From Flaccisagitta enflata (lineage: Eukaryota; Chaetognatha; Sagittoidea; Aphragmophora), in assembly GCA_965153355.1 (NCBI GenBank), contig OZ231126.1, positions 57,412,001 to 57,476,000 of the forward strand: a stretch of 64,000 bases of DNA, given 5' to 3'. Made by a program: the position numbers and the translations under genes. Positions 52,350 through 64,000 of the stretch are shown piece by piece. Each line of letters starts with the position of its first letter. The stretch's first letter is position 1. A model generated the notes under the pieces. That model saw nothing but the letters and a program-made list of their open reading frames with translations. It was not told the DNA's origin and ran no database searches.

Positions 52350-55300
52350 AGAAAGCGGGGTTGTGTGACATACATTGGAGAATACAGGGCTGTGTGACAT
52401 ACTAAGGATAGTTGTGATGGGTCCGGATTAAACACCAGTAAAGTAAAGTAGGGTTGAGTAGTAATGTTGTCCAACTTTCATACATTGGAACAAACCGGGT
52501 AGTGTGACATACATCAAAGAATAAAGGGCATTGGAGAAAAACTGGGTGGTGTGACATACATGGGAGAATTTTGGGCTGTGTGACATATATCGGAGAAAAC
52601 TGGGTGGTGTGACATACATCGGAGAATTCAGGGCTGTGTGACATACATTGGAGAAAACTGGGTTGTGTGAAATACATTGGAAAATTCTGGGCTATGTGAC
52701 ATACATAAGAGTGGTGTGACATACATTGTGACATACAGTGGTGTGACATACATTGGAGAAAACTGGGTTGTGTGACATACATTGGAGAATTCTGGGCTAT
52801 GTGACATACATAAGAGTGGTGTGACATACATTGTGTCATACAGTGGTGTGACATACATTGGAGAATTCTGGGCTGTAACATACATCGGAGAAGATCGGGC
52901 TGTGTGACATACATTGGAGAATTCTGGGCTGTGTGACATACATCGGAGAAAACTGGGTGGTGTGACATACATCGGAGAATTCTGGGCTGTGTGACATACA
53001 TCGGAGAAAACTGAGTGGTGTGACATACATCGGAGAATTCTAAGCTGTGTGACATACATCGGAGAAAACTGGGTGGTGCGACATGCATCGGAGAATTCTG
53101 GGCTGTGTGACATACATTGGAGAAAACTGGGTGGTGTGACATACATTGGAGAAAACTGGGTGGTGTGACATACATCGGAGAATTCTGGGCTATGTGATAT
53201 ACATCAGAGAAAACTGGGTGGTGTGACATACATCAGAGAATTCTGGGCTGTGTGACATACATCGGAGAAAACTGGGTGGTGTGACATACACTGGAGAATT
53301 CTGGGCTATGTGACATACATTGGAGAATTCTGGGCTGTGTGACATACATCGGAGAAAACTGAGTGGTGTGACATACATTGGAGAATACAGGGCTGTGTGA
53401 CATACTAAGGATAGTTGTGATGGGTCCGGATTAAACACCAGTAAAGTAAAGTAGGGTTGAGTAGTAATGTTGTCCAACTTTCATACATTGGAACAAACCG
53501 GGTAGTGTGACATACATCAAAGAATAAAGGGCATTGGAGAAAAACTGGGTGGTGTGACATACATGGGAGAATTTTGGGCTGTGTGACATATATCGGAGAA
53601 AACTGGGTGGTGTGACATACATCGGAGAATTCAGGGCTGTGTGACATACATTGGAGAAAACTGGGTTGTGTGAAATACATTGGAAAATTCTGGGCTATGT
53701 GACATACATAAGAGTGGTGTGACATACATTGTGACATACAGTGGTGTGACATACATTGGAGAAAACTGGGTTGTGTGACATACATTGGAGAATTCTGGGC
53801 TATGTGACATACATAAGAGTGGTGTGACATACATTGTGTCATACAGTGGTGTGACATACATTGGAGAATTCTGGGCTGTAACATACATCGGAGAAGATCG
53901 GGCTGTGTGACATACATTGGAGAATTCTGGGCTGTGTGACATACATCGGAGAAAACTGGGTGGTGTGACATACATCGGAGAATTCTGGGCTGTGTGACAT
54001 ACATCGGAGAAAACTGAGTGGTGTGACATACATCGGAGAATTCTAAGCTGTGTGACATACATCGGAGAAAACTGGGTGGTGCGACATGCATCGGAGAATT
54101 CTGGGCTGTGTGACATACATTGGAGAAAACTGGGTGGTGTGACATACATCGGAGAATTCTGGGCTATGTGATATACATCAGAGAAAACTGGGTGGTGTGA
54201 CATACATCAGAGAATTCTGGGCTGTGTGACATACATCGGAGAAAACTGGGTGGTGTGACATACATTGGAGAATTCTGGGCTATGTGACATACATTGGAGA
54301 ATTCTGGGCTGTGTGACATACATCGGAGAAAACTGGGTGGTGTGACATACATTGGAGAAAACTGGGTGGTGTGACATACATCGGAGAATTCTAAGCTGTG
54401 TGACATACATCGGAGAAAATTGGGTGGTGTGACATACATCGGAGAATTCTGGGCTGTGTGACATACATCGGAGAATTCTGGGCTGTGTGACATACATCGG
54501 AGAAAACTGGGTGCTGTGACATACATCGGAGAATTCTGGGCTGTGTGACATACATCGGAGAAAACTGGGTGGTGTGACATACATCGGAGAATTCTGGGCT
54601 GTGTGACATACATAGGAGAAAACTGGGTGGTGTGACATACATTGGAGAATTCTGGGCTATGTGACATCGGAGAAAACTGGGTGGTGTAACATACATTGGA
54701 GAATACAGGGCTGTGTGACATACTAAGGATAGTTGTGATGGGTCCGGATTAAACACCAGTGAGAGCTCCAAAGGCTCTCATCCTTAAGTAAAGTAGGGTT
54801 GAGTAGTAATGTTGTCCAACTTTCATACATTGGAACGAACCGGGTAGTGTGACATACATCAAAGAATAAAGGGCTGTGTGACATACATTGGAGAAAAACT
54901 GGGTGGTGTGACATACATGGGAGAATTTTGGGCTGTGTGACATATATCGGAGAAAACTAGGTGGTGTGACATACATCGGAGAATTCTGGGCTGTGTGACA
55001 TACATTGGAGAAAACTGGGTTGTGTGAAATACATTAGAAAATTCTGGGCTATGTGACATACATAAGAGTGGTGTGACATACATTGTGACATACAGTGGTG
55101 TGACATACATTGGAGAAAACTGGGTCGTGTGACATACATTGGAGAATTCTGGGCTATGTGACATACATAAGAGTGGTGTGACATACATTGTGTCATACAG
55201 TGGTGTGACATACATTGGAGAATTCTGGGCTGTAACATACATCGGAGAAGATCGGGCTGTGTGACATACATTGGAGAATTCTGGGTTGTGTGACATACAT

Positions 55301-56138
55301 CAGAGAAAACTGGGTGGTGTGACATACATCGGAGAATTCTGGGCTGTGTGATATATATCGGAGAAAACTGGGTGGTGTGACGTACATTGGAGAATTCTGG
55401 GCTGTGTGACATACATCGGAGAAAACTGGGTGGTGTGACATACATCGGAGAATTCTGGGCTGTGTGACATACATCGGAGAAAACTGAGTGGTGTGACATA
55501 CATTGGAGAATTCTAAGCTGTGTGACATACATCGGAGAAAACTGGGTGGTGTGACATGCATCAGAGAATTTTGGGCTGTGTGACATACATCGGAGAATTC
55601 TGGGCTGTGTGACATACATAGGAGAAAACTGGGCTGTGTGACATACATTGGAGAATTCTGGGCTGTGTGACATACATCGGAGAAAACTGGGTGCTGTGAC
55701 ATACATCGGAGAATTCTGGGCTGTGTGACATACATCGGAGAAAACTGGTTGGTATGACATACATGGGAGAATTCTAAGCTGTGTGACATACATCGGAGAA
55801 AACTGGGTGTTGTGACATACATCGGAGAATTCTGGGCTGTGTGACATATATAGGAGAAATCTGGGCTGTGTGGAATACATCGGAGAAAACTGGGTGGTGT
55901 GACATACATCGGAGAATTCTGGGCTATGTGACATACATTGGAGAAAACTGGGTGGTGTGACATACATCAGAGAATTCTGGACTTTGTGACATACATCGGA
56001 GAAAACTGGGTGGTGTGACATACATCGGAGAATTCTAAGCTGTGTGACATACATCAGAGAAAACTGGGTGGTGTGACATACATCGGAGAATTCTGGGCTG
56101 TGTGACATACATTGGAGAATTCTGGGCTGTGTGACATA
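52350..56138. repeat. ~58-bp dimeric satellite with 1003-bp higher-order unit
   Basis: Alternating ~29-bp monomers: GTGTGACATACATCGGAGAA followed by either TTCTGGGCT or AACTGGGTG. A unique-looking segment (AAGGATAGTTGTGATGGGTC...) recurs at about 52,404, 53,407 and 54,726, giving higher-order units of 1003 and about 1319 bp. Minus-strand frames up to 383 codons reading MSHSPEFSDVCHTTQFSP arise from the repeat length and I do not call them genes. Confidence 0.93.
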
Positions 56139-56172
56139 TTTTATACTTTATACTTTACACTTTATACCCCTT

Positions 56173-56406
56173 CATGGTGACCTATCATCCCATGATATAT
56201 CTTCTTGAAGATGAATTCCTATTCCTCCAATCATTAAGATTTCCCTTTAACACAAAATAGTATAAATTGTCCATATTCCAACCCCCATAGTTTAATTGAA
56301 AGGAAGGGTAACAGCTAGGGAGTCGGATCCCCATAGTTCCTTTCTTCCAATTAGATTTAACCTTTGCTGAATTGACTATCCCTGTCAATGCCAGAAGTCA
56401 GCACTA
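56173..56406. repeat. Dispersed repeat, uninterrupted copy (two empty sites)
   Basis: Matches 21,926-22,522 but lacks both MITEs: TA at 56,309-56,310 (GGGTAACAG) is the mariner-type empty site, and GCACTAACAACTATCCC near 56,400 is the hAT-type empty site. Confidence 0.88.
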
Positions 56407-57000
56407 ACAACTATCCCTTAACCTAATAGCTATAATGAAAAATTATAATTGTTTGAGAGATAAGACAAAAGTCTTGTTTTCTGCATAAAAATTACACAAT
56501 TAACTTAAAACATGAACTTCAGGCACAATTGATCAACTGCGCCGAGATGATCCTTGGTCTTTCGTCACCCAGTTATGGTTGATTGATTGCGGATCTCGTC
56601 AATTTCTCCCCGCCCCCGAAGTACATTCGACTCGTCAAGCAAGAGGAGAATGAGGCTGAAGTATTCACGCTTAATCTCGTGACCGTTCGTCAGGCGTAAT
56701 TATTCACCATCGCAAATTTTATGTACGGGAGGTTTTGACCCTTGGGTTAAAATCGACAAGAAACATGAATTTCGCCGGAAAACGATCGTAGACGGGCTAA
56801 ATCACTATCGAGTGTCGACTGCCGTTGAGATGTAGGTGAACTCTTCGATATCCCACAGAGGGCGAATGATTGACTTTGGACGCATGTGAGAGGGACCACA
56901 GTGAAGAGATATGTGTCGGGTCTGTTTTTTCAATCAGCTTTCTTCAGACACCTTAGTAGCGCATTTTATCTGTCCGTCTGCTTATCTATGGATTCATCTG
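56407..57000. other. No gene recognised
   Basis: Relatively CpG-rich between 56,535 and 56,880. No recognisable protein or splice pair. Confidence 0.4.
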
Positions 57001-57060
57001 TTTTAAATCGCGTGCACGCGACTCTACAATATTGGTCCGTCAGTCTGTCCGTCTGACTGT
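57001..57060 (-). mobile_element. HINE 3' end
   Basis: TTTTAAATCGCGTGCACGCG-ACTCTAC followed by GGTCCGTCAGTCTGTCC. The far end is not recognised. Nearby, inverted 35-bp arms (GCATG..ACCATCTT..GCCAAAATAAAAGTCC) lie at about 57,120-57,156 and 57,687-57,742. Confidence 0.6.
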
Positions 57061-57768
57061 AATATATTGCAATTCTTGACTTTATAGTCATTTGTAAGGT
57101 CATTTTGAATTTTACGTATTTCGCATGTACCATCTTGGCCAAAATAAAAGTCCAAGTAAAACAGTATAGTTATTCATTGCTGTTATTTCCTGTACAAAAT
57201 TCAATTTTTCTGCAAAAATAATTAGTTTAAGCCTTTTTGCTACCAAATCTTATTTATAATCATTTTGGTAGACATAGATGAAGGATTTTTGAACAATTTT
57301 GTACAACAAGTCCTTTTTTTAACAATTTTTGTCATTAGCGCTTTCAGATCAAGGTTCATTGATTTTGATATAAAATCTAAACAGTTTGAACTAAAAAAAT
57401 CTGCTGGGCGTCACCAGGCAGATTTTTTGAAGCTCTTTCCAATGGTCACCAATTTTTATATGATTGCCATGAAAAAGTGAAAATGAACAGGTCAATTTTT
57501 TTCCTCTCATTTTTTAAATATTTTCTGCTTTGTGTTGAGGTTAACGTTTTTACTCTTTTAGCTCTAAAATCTAAACGAATTGAGCTACTGAGCTCTGCTT
57601 GGCGCCATTTTGAAGATTTTTTCTAGCTCTTTCCAATGGTCACGGATTTCAATAGGTTTATTTCAGTTGTATTATCGCAAATTAGCCATATAGGTGGGAC
57701 TTTTATTTTGGCTAAGATGGTAGGGGTAATACGGAGCATGCGACTGTCGTTCTTTTGTGCTTGTCTTT

Positions 57769-57897
57769 AGTCGCAGACACGAGAATCTATAAACTATCTT
57801 AGGTTGGTCAGTCGGTCCGACCATCAGTCACGAAGTTGTTATTCAAGTTTTTTTCCGCCTGCCCACCCGTCTGGTTGCCGTGTATCCGGCATGTTTC

Positions 57898-57899
<2 letters not shown>
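57769..57899 (-). mobile_element. HINE element
   Basis: TAGTCGCAGACACGAGAATC (decayed stem), GGTC units, GCCTGCCCACCCGTCTGGTT, GTGTATCCGGCATGTTT. Confidence 0.7.

Positions 57900-57900
<1 letters not shown>

Positions 57901-57970
<70 letters not shown>
57901..57970. repeat. (TC)n microsatellite
   Basis: 70 bp of TC directly abutting the HINE 5' end. Confidence 0.97.
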
Positions 57971-57972
<2 letters not shown>

Positions 57973-58349
57973 TTCTTTTCTCATCTTTGGGTTTAAGTTG
58001 GAATTTCATTCACTCGTCTTGAATCAATCCTCGCGTCTCGGTAAAATTTCCCTCAAAATGACATGAAAGCGCATAAATCCAAGCAAGATTAGACAATACA
58101 CAAAATGTGATGTATAAGACACAGGTAAGATTATGCAGAATTGCGAATTATCAACTGTTGCAAATTTTTAACTGTTTTCATCTCCCAAGTCATCTACTAA
58201 CACTTGTGCACTAATCGCAACAACTTCACAAGATTGTCAGACCAAAATCTAAAACAAATGATAAAATTTGGTTTCACTATTGGGTAGTACTTGAAAAATA
58301 CTTCACTTTGCTCGTGGATATCACCCTGATTAGTAAAAGCTAAGACCAA

Positions 58350-58503
58350 ACGCCCGACCCAACTCCCTTCTCAACGCAGACACATACACAAAAAGCTTCT
58401 AAAACGCTCGTTTTCCCACTTTTCGACTCGCGCTGACGGATAGACGGACCAACCGAAGGCCGGACGAAGCCCCATATAAAGTTGCGTGTCCGCAATTAAA
58501 AAA
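58350..58503 (+). mobile_element. HINE element, GTTGCG stem type
   Basis: CCCACTTTTCGACTCG, GACGGACCAACC, stem GTTGCG-TGTC-CGCAAT, TAAAAAA. The 5' end is degraded. Confidence 0.6.
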
Positions 58504-59225
58504 CAGTAATTCACCCTTTGTTAAATGAATCACCATATACATCAGAAAACAAGCCCGACCGGGCAAAGATGCGTCTTGACTGTGTCCTTGCGTGTATTGA
58601 CTTTGGCGATAGACATGTCAGATATACGGAAGCTTAACAGACGGACCGACGGACGGACCGTCGGACAGACCCTCTTATGTCAGGGTGCAATCGAAGACAA
58701 AATTTGATCAGTCAACACATTTTTTTGCATTATCATAGACATTGTTAATTTGCACATTTTATGAATGAAAAAAGATAATTAGTTTGTTTTAACTACTTTT
58801 GCATTAAAACCCATTTCTCTGTCCAAAGTAGCTGTGAAATGGAGAAATAAAGGTTAAAAAAAGGGAGTTATTAAGGAAAATCTTCTTTTACAATCTGACA
58901 TGTCTTTGGTTAAATTATAACTTTGCATACAGATTCAAAAATCATCATTTTCAAAAATATGGCGTGTTTCTAAAGACTTATAAGATGAGGGCCATGTGTT
59001 TAACAATGCAAAATTTTGCATTCAGAAGCAGAATTATAATACCACCCAGCAACTTTTCCTCTTATTTTCAGGAAAAATTTTCTTGTTTTATTGGATAACT
59101 TTAGTCCTTATGAATTTACAATAGAAGATTTTTGTTTGGTAGTTATTTTCTGATATTCTTGAAAAAATCAGGAGTATAAAATTTTGATTTAAAAACTTAT
59201 CACCTACTTAGATAGCTAAATACCA
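58504..59225. other. No gene; HINE-like microsatellite and a foldback relic
   Basis: GACGGACCGACGGACGGACC at 58,640 is followed by CTCTTATGTCAGGGTGCAAT, perhaps a diverged HINE end. 58,915-59,035 resembles the foldback element at 29.8 kb. Confidence 0.4.
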
Positions 59226-59285
59226 ATAAAGGCGGCTAATCGCCGCAGGAAAAAAATCGTAAATGCTGAGAGAAAAAAAAAAGAG

Positions 59286-59287
<2 letters not shown>

Positions 59288-59325
<38 letters not shown>
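59288..59325. repeat. (GA)n-(GACA)n microsatellite
   Basis: Follows a GGCGGCTAATCGCCG hairpin (59,231) like those at 33,832 and 63,676. Confidence 0.9.
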
Positions 59326-59331
<6 letters not shown>

Positions 59332-59404
59332 GACGGATGGATAGACAGATGGACAGACAGACAGAGAATGAGACAGAGAGAGAGAGACAAAGAGAGAATG
59401 CTTG

Positions 59405-60036
59405 TTTTTCCACTTTTGACTAGATCACCATGGATAGACTGATGGACCAATTGGGTGCTTCACATAGCAAAAGTTGTTTATTTCTTTTCGCCCTCTTTAC
59501 CTGATGTGGAGTGGCCAATTTTAGGACCCTTACTATTTTTCTTTTATCAAAAATTGTTCATCTTCCGTTTTTTAGTGAATTGTTTTTGAGGGCCTAATTT
59601 GCATAATGCAGTGGGATAAAACAATATGCTGATATTGTTTGAATTAGTTTTTACAAATTTCTATTTTTCTAAGAATTGCAATTCTGCCTTTTCATAAGCT
59701 TTTTCATAGCTTATGTTCTAATATTCTAATTTATTTTTACAAGCATCATAATTTTCTAAAACAAATAATTGTCCTTTTTATAACAAAACTGCACAGGATT
59801 TTGCTGAATTCTGGGAAATCTGTGGAAACTTTAAGGCCAAAACAAAAACGGAAGATGAAGGAATTTTAAAAAAAGGAAAATGGTCATCTTCATGATTTTT
59901 GCTCCTCCACATTACCTAAGTAGGGTGAAGGGATACTCCCAACTTTTGCTATGCGAAGCACGCAAATGGACCAACAGACCAACGGATGGACTGACGTACA
60001 GATGGACAAAGCCTCTTATAGATTCTACGACTAAAA
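59405..60036 (+). mobile_element. HINE element split by a MITE
   Basis: CCACTTTTGACTAGATCACC and GATGGACCAA are cut by the 9-bp-TSD MITE, then resume ATGGACCAACAGACCAACGG, AAGCCTCTTATAGATTCTAC, GACTAAAAGA. The 3' stem is decayed. Confidence 0.7.
59451..59965. mobile_element. MULE/Merlin-like MITE, copy 2, 9-bp TSD
   Basis: TTGGGTGCTTCACATAGCAA...GAAGCACGCAA, flanked by exact ATGGACCAA (59,442-59,450 and 59,966-59,974). 515 bp, non-coding, very similar to copy 1. Confidence 0.9.
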
Positions 60037-60048
60037 GAGTGAAAGACT

Positions 60049-60372
60049 TTGCTGCCAGCATGCACAATCATCATCTTGGACAATTTTAAGTTCAAATAGA
60101 CTTCAATACCTTAATTCCTCATTTTTGGGAAAAATGTGAAAAATGCGAAAAAATAAAAAAAGATTCAGAAAATCATATCTCCGAAACTATCAATCGCACA
60201 GAATTCTGCTTGGCGTCATCTGAAAGAGGAGATTTAGCTTTTTTTTAGCTATTAATTTCATGCGTAGTCCCATTTGGCCCCCAAAATTGATCAACTTCCC
60301 CAAACTACTCATGAGAAAAAGGGAAAATCGATTTCCGCCGCAGGTCTCAAAAAGCCGAAGGTATTCTTTGAC
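60049..60372. repeat. Microsatellite-linked dispersed repeat, copy 3, inverted
   Basis: Inverse of the 24,952-25,268 block order, from TTGCTGCCAGCATGCACAAT to AAAGCCGAAGGTATTC. It lies between two HINEs and has no TC tract at its end. Confidence 0.7.
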
Positions 60373-60955
60373 TTTTTAGTCGCGTGCTACGCGACTCTAC
60401 ACCCCGCTTTGTCCGTCGGTCGGTCGGTTGGTCGGTCGGTCGGTTGGTCGGTTGGTCGGTCACACTTTACTTTTTTTATCCGTTTTATTCCTACTAACTC
60501 ATTTTAAGTAAATTAGGTCATTTAAAGTCAAATTAGATCATTTCAAGTCATTTTGGGTCATTTAAAGTCAGTTTAAGTCAATTTATGTCATTTGAGTTAT
60601 TCTAATAGTTTTCAGCATTTTAGTGATTTTAGGTCAATTCAAGTCAATTTAGGTCAGTTAAGTTTAATTTAAGTCATTCTAGGTCAATTTAGGTCATTTA
60701 AAGTCATTTAAAGTCATTTTAAGTCATTTTAAGTCAATTTAAGTCAATTTAAGTCATTTTAGTAACTGGGTCATTTTAGTTATTTTAGGTCAATTCAAGT
60801 CAATTTAGGTCATTTTAAGTCATTTTAGGTCATTTTAAATCATTTTAAGTCATCTTATATCAATTGAATTCAATGAAAGTCATTTTAGTTATGTGGTTAT
60901 GTAATAAAGTAATTATTTAAGTCTCGCACGCGACTTATAGGTGTTGGCCTTGTTT
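60373..60955 (-). mobile_element. HINE element, complete, AAGTCATTTT array
   Basis: Stem GTCGCGTGCTACGCGAC at the left, GTCGGTCGGTTG microsatellite, CACTTTACTTTTTTTATCCG, about 35 units of AAGTCATTTT, then AGTCTCGCACGCGACTTATA and GTGTTGGCCTTGTTT. Confidence 0.9.
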
Positions 60956-61002
60956 CCAATAAGTTTATTGTGACTGAAAATCAAATTTTGTCAACGTTTG
61001 CA

Positions 61003-61035
61003 CCCCACTTATAGAGATGCGTTTCCTGACGGATG
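61003..61035 (+). mobile_element. HINE 3' end, AGATGCG stem type
   Basis: CTTATAGAGATGCGTTTCCTG-ACGGATGCATCAAAAAA; a weakly paired stem like that at 51,200. Confidence 0.45.
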
Positions 61036-61555
61036 CATCAAAAAATCAAGGTTACAAGGTGTGAACATAATTCATGTAGCTGGCCCACCGTTTCTCGAGC
61101 AACAGAGAGAACGCAGTAAATGTTACCTTGATCTCGATTTCGCTCAATACTATGCTACCAGTGTATGGAATAGCACGCATCGTTGCATCCCTGGTTTTAA
61201 TAGTCCATACGCAACAGACGTATTTTACATTTGCTCCCACTCTTACTTTTCTCCCTCCAATTCATACTTATCAAACGATCTTCGGAAAGGTACAAAATTC
61301 CGCGAGGATTTGTGTGAGAATTAAGAAACGGTTTCTATTTCAAGCTCCCTCCCCCCTCTCGGACGTTTGTCGTGACCCGGGTGCGAACAAACAAAGAATC
61401 ACTGTTTTATTCCCTCCTCTTATCCAAATATACACGTGGAGAAATAGAAAGCCGAAATTCTAACCCACTTTCGAGCTTTCTTCCTTTTCATCATTTGAGT
61501 TTGACGACCGACTAGGTTCATATACGATTTTTTCCATTTCTGTAATACGGTATAT
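61036..61555. other. No gene recognised
   Basis: Balanced composition and plus-strand frames of about 110 codons, but no recognisable domain or repeat relationship. Confidence 0.35.
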
Positions 61556-61667
<112 letters not shown>

Positions 61668-61874
61668 CACGGCCGCCTGTGAGAGCGAAACTAAAACCAT
61701 CTTTTACGTTTCCCCTTTTTCCTCAGAAGCGGCAAATTCGATTTTTATTGCACGTGGGTTTTTGTAGGCCATATGAATATTGCTAAAGGAGTAAGTGGGG
61801 AACGAAGTCGAATACAGGTTACAGGTGTCTCGATATTTGTACCTGCCGTGTTGGCCCGTCGGTATGTCGGCTAC

Positions 61875-62065
61875 TTTTTAGTCGCGTGCTACGCGACTCT
61901 ATGACCCGCTATGGCCGTCGGTCTGTCGGTTGGTCCGCGTTAGCTTTTTGGCGTTTACGTTTTTTGCGTTACTGCTCCTGCCCAATTGCTTGAAAAGTCT
62001 TTTTTATCACTGCCGCTGCCCACCCACACGCAACTTCAGTAGCCGTGTATATATACGACCTTGTT
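61875..62065 (-). mobile_element. HINE element, complete
   Basis: Stem GTCGCGTGCTACGCGAC, short GTCGGTCTGTCGG block, TGCGTTACTGCTCCTGCCC, CCCACCCACACGCAACTTCA, end TATACGACCTTGTTA. Confidence 0.82.
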
Positions 62066-62311
62066 AAGTGCGTCCTCGCACTTCTTTAATGGGTCATGTC
62101 CGTCTGTCGGTCGGTCGGTAACGAAAACGTTAGAAATGTGCAAAACGGCTGATTCTGATGTATTTCTCCATTTCTATCCCCTCTCATGCCTTACCAAATT
62201 CATTTTCATTCATTCATTCATTCATTCCTTTATTCATTCATTCAAAACGTTGATTCACAAATTCTTTATTAAGCGAGGCACACTTATTGGCCATAACTTG
62301 GCCTTGTTTAG
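62066..62311 (-). mobile_element. HINE element, AAGTGCG stem type
   Basis: Directly abuts the previous copy. Stem AAGTGCG-TCCT-CGCACTT, GTCGGTCGGTCGG, a CATT tract, and 5' end AAGCGAGGCACACTTATTGG-CCATAACTTGGCCTTGTTT. The 5' motif (AATAAGTGTGCC on the minus strand) tracks the changed stem. Confidence 0.75.
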
Positions 62312-62437
62312 TTTTTACCTCATGTACATTCGCGACCTCTGCTAAACGTGCACATTCTTATCCATCCTTGATTCTTAGCCAGTTTCTACCATTCATTACG
62401 TCTTAACGTTTTTCTGTCTTTTTCTCTTTCTTTTTCA

Positions 62438-62597
62438 TTTTTAGTCGCGGACAAGCGACTCTTTATGAGGCTTTGTCCGTCCGTCCGTCCGTTGGTCCGT
62501 CGGTCCGTGGTGATCGAGTTGGAAAGTGTTAAAATGCGCATTTCCGCCCCTGCCCACCCGTCCGCGACTGGTATTGGCCTTGTATCCGGCCTTGTTT
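62438..62597 (-). mobile_element. HINE element, complete, GTCGC(GGACAA) stem
   Basis: TTTTTAGTCGCGGACAAGCG-ACT, GTCCGTCC units, CCTGCCCACCCGTCCGCGAC, GTATCCGGCCTTGTTTT. The 5' motif GTCGCGGAC equals the stem arm. Confidence 0.85.
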
Positions 62598-62789
62598 TCT
62601 TCCTTTTTCCTTTTTTCTTTTTTCTTTTTTCTTATTTCTTTCTTTCATTCTTTTTCTTCCTTTTCAAGAGGTTATGGAAGTTTTTTTTCCAAAATGATTC
62701 AAATCTTTAGATTTTTTTCGGGTTTTCACGCTAGGGTGAAGCTTCAAGTCGAGCAGATTTGGGTTGTGATGTATAAAACCCAACCCTCA

Positions 62790-62862
62790 CCTTGCCCTAA
62801 CGCTAGCCCTAACCCTAAAACCATCCCCATCCCTAACCCTTATCCTACCCCTAACCCAAAAT
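62790..62862. repeat. Degenerate CCCTAA-like short array
   Basis: CCCTAACGCTAGCCCTAACC and variants, about ten imperfect units. It could be an interstitial telomere-like relic. Confidence 0.55.
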
Positions 62863-62924
62863 AAAAACCCGCTTAGAAAATCGGTAAAACAAAAGACCTC
62901 ATTGATTCATTCATTTGTACCGAG

Positions 62925-63671
<747 letters not shown>

Positions 63672-64000
63672 CCAGTAATGGCGGCTGTCGCCGTGAGGAA
63701 AAAAGTCGTAGGCATTGGTCACTTTTCGCCTAGCTTTTATCTTCAGTCACGGCAGTGTTTTTTATTCATTAGATTAAATCAAGAGCCATTGTATGAATTG
63801 ATTGCGCTGAAAATTAGAGAATAATAGAACTGAGCCAAATGAGCTAGATGAGCTAAAACACTCAAATCACTCAACCAGACGACCAGCTATGCTCACTGAC
63901 CTGCTTTTCTGTGTCTGCATGCTCAGAGTGTATCAAAACTTTTCATTATCTCATTTGAAATCAGAAAAAAAAAAGATTGAGCTAAATGAGCCTAACGAGC
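63672..64000. repeat. Dispersed GAGCTAAATGAGCTA repeat, copy running off the window
   Basis: CAGTAATGGCGGCTGTCGCC-GTGAGGAAAAAAGTC start (hairpin), then GAGCCAAATGAGCTAGATGA and GCTATGCTCACTGACCTGCT, parallel to 33,830-34,140. Confidence 0.75.

Noticed and set aside
52402-56108. Minus-strand frames of 140-383 codons (MSHSPEFSDV type)
   Set aside because: Several frames are open at once across a satellite whose dimer is close to a multiple of three. No conserved non-repeat sequence or splice site supports a gene.
62790-62862. Chromosome end or true telomere array
   Set aside because: Only about ten imperfect units, with ordinary repeats on both sides.

Overview
This window reads as animal (metazoan) nuclear DNA, most likely from a marine invertebrate. 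The evidence is spliced genes with canonical GT-AG introns, a gag-like ORF of BEL/Pao character, a hAT transposase relic, a LINE 3' fragment, and very dense microsatellites (more than ten long GA/TC tracts plus CA, TTTC, AAC and GAAT tracts). The commonest repeat has the layout of the bivalve 'pearl' / Drosophila DINE-1 group (non-autonomous Helentron or Helitron2 elements). That hints at a mollusc or another lophotrochozoan, but the phylum cannot be fixed from the sequence alone. There is no sign of bacterial genes.

Layout. 1-8.3 kb: a long gag-like ORF on the minus strand (935-3688), a T/G-rich low-complexity tract, and a CpG-rich stretch with diverged direct repeats and four small hairpins. 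8.3-10.9 kb: repeats, including a hAT-like MITE. 11-35 kb: a minus-strand cluster of three paralogous genes or gene remnants for a discoidin-like (F5/8 type C-like) domain (copy 1 at 30.8-34.8 kb, copy 2 at 23.4-24.2 kb, copy 3 at 11.1-15.8 kb). Splice sites and phases can be read directly. The copies differ in introns; copy 3 has a poly-Asn tract and about 90 units of a coding 15-bp minisatellite inside the domain; copy 2 is frameshifted; copy 1 has a decayed tandem array of a partial exon in its last intron. 27.7-29.2 kb: a decayed hAT element. 35-64 kb: almost wholly repeats, including nested transposons (40.5-46.3 kb), a 14-bp satellite, a 71-bp minisatellite, a TIR element filled with a 21-bp satellite, and a 3.7-kb satellite with a 1003-bp higher-order unit (52.4-56.1 kb).

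The most interesting system is the Helentron-like (HINE) family, with at least 24 copies or fragments. Its elements start AAACAAGGCC and end in a short stem-loop followed by CTAAAA; the centre is a GACGGACC-type microsatellite, often with an expandable tandem array. The 5' subterminal motif changes together with the arm sequence of the 3' stem from subfamily to subfamily. That suggests the two ends recognise the same factor or each other. Target-site duplications and two empty sites at 56.3-56.4 kb allow a relative insertion history to be read.

Limits: no homology search was possible. Family names rest on recognised motifs, target-site duplications and terminal repeats. Element boundaries are good to a few bases where a duplication is quoted and otherwise approximate.
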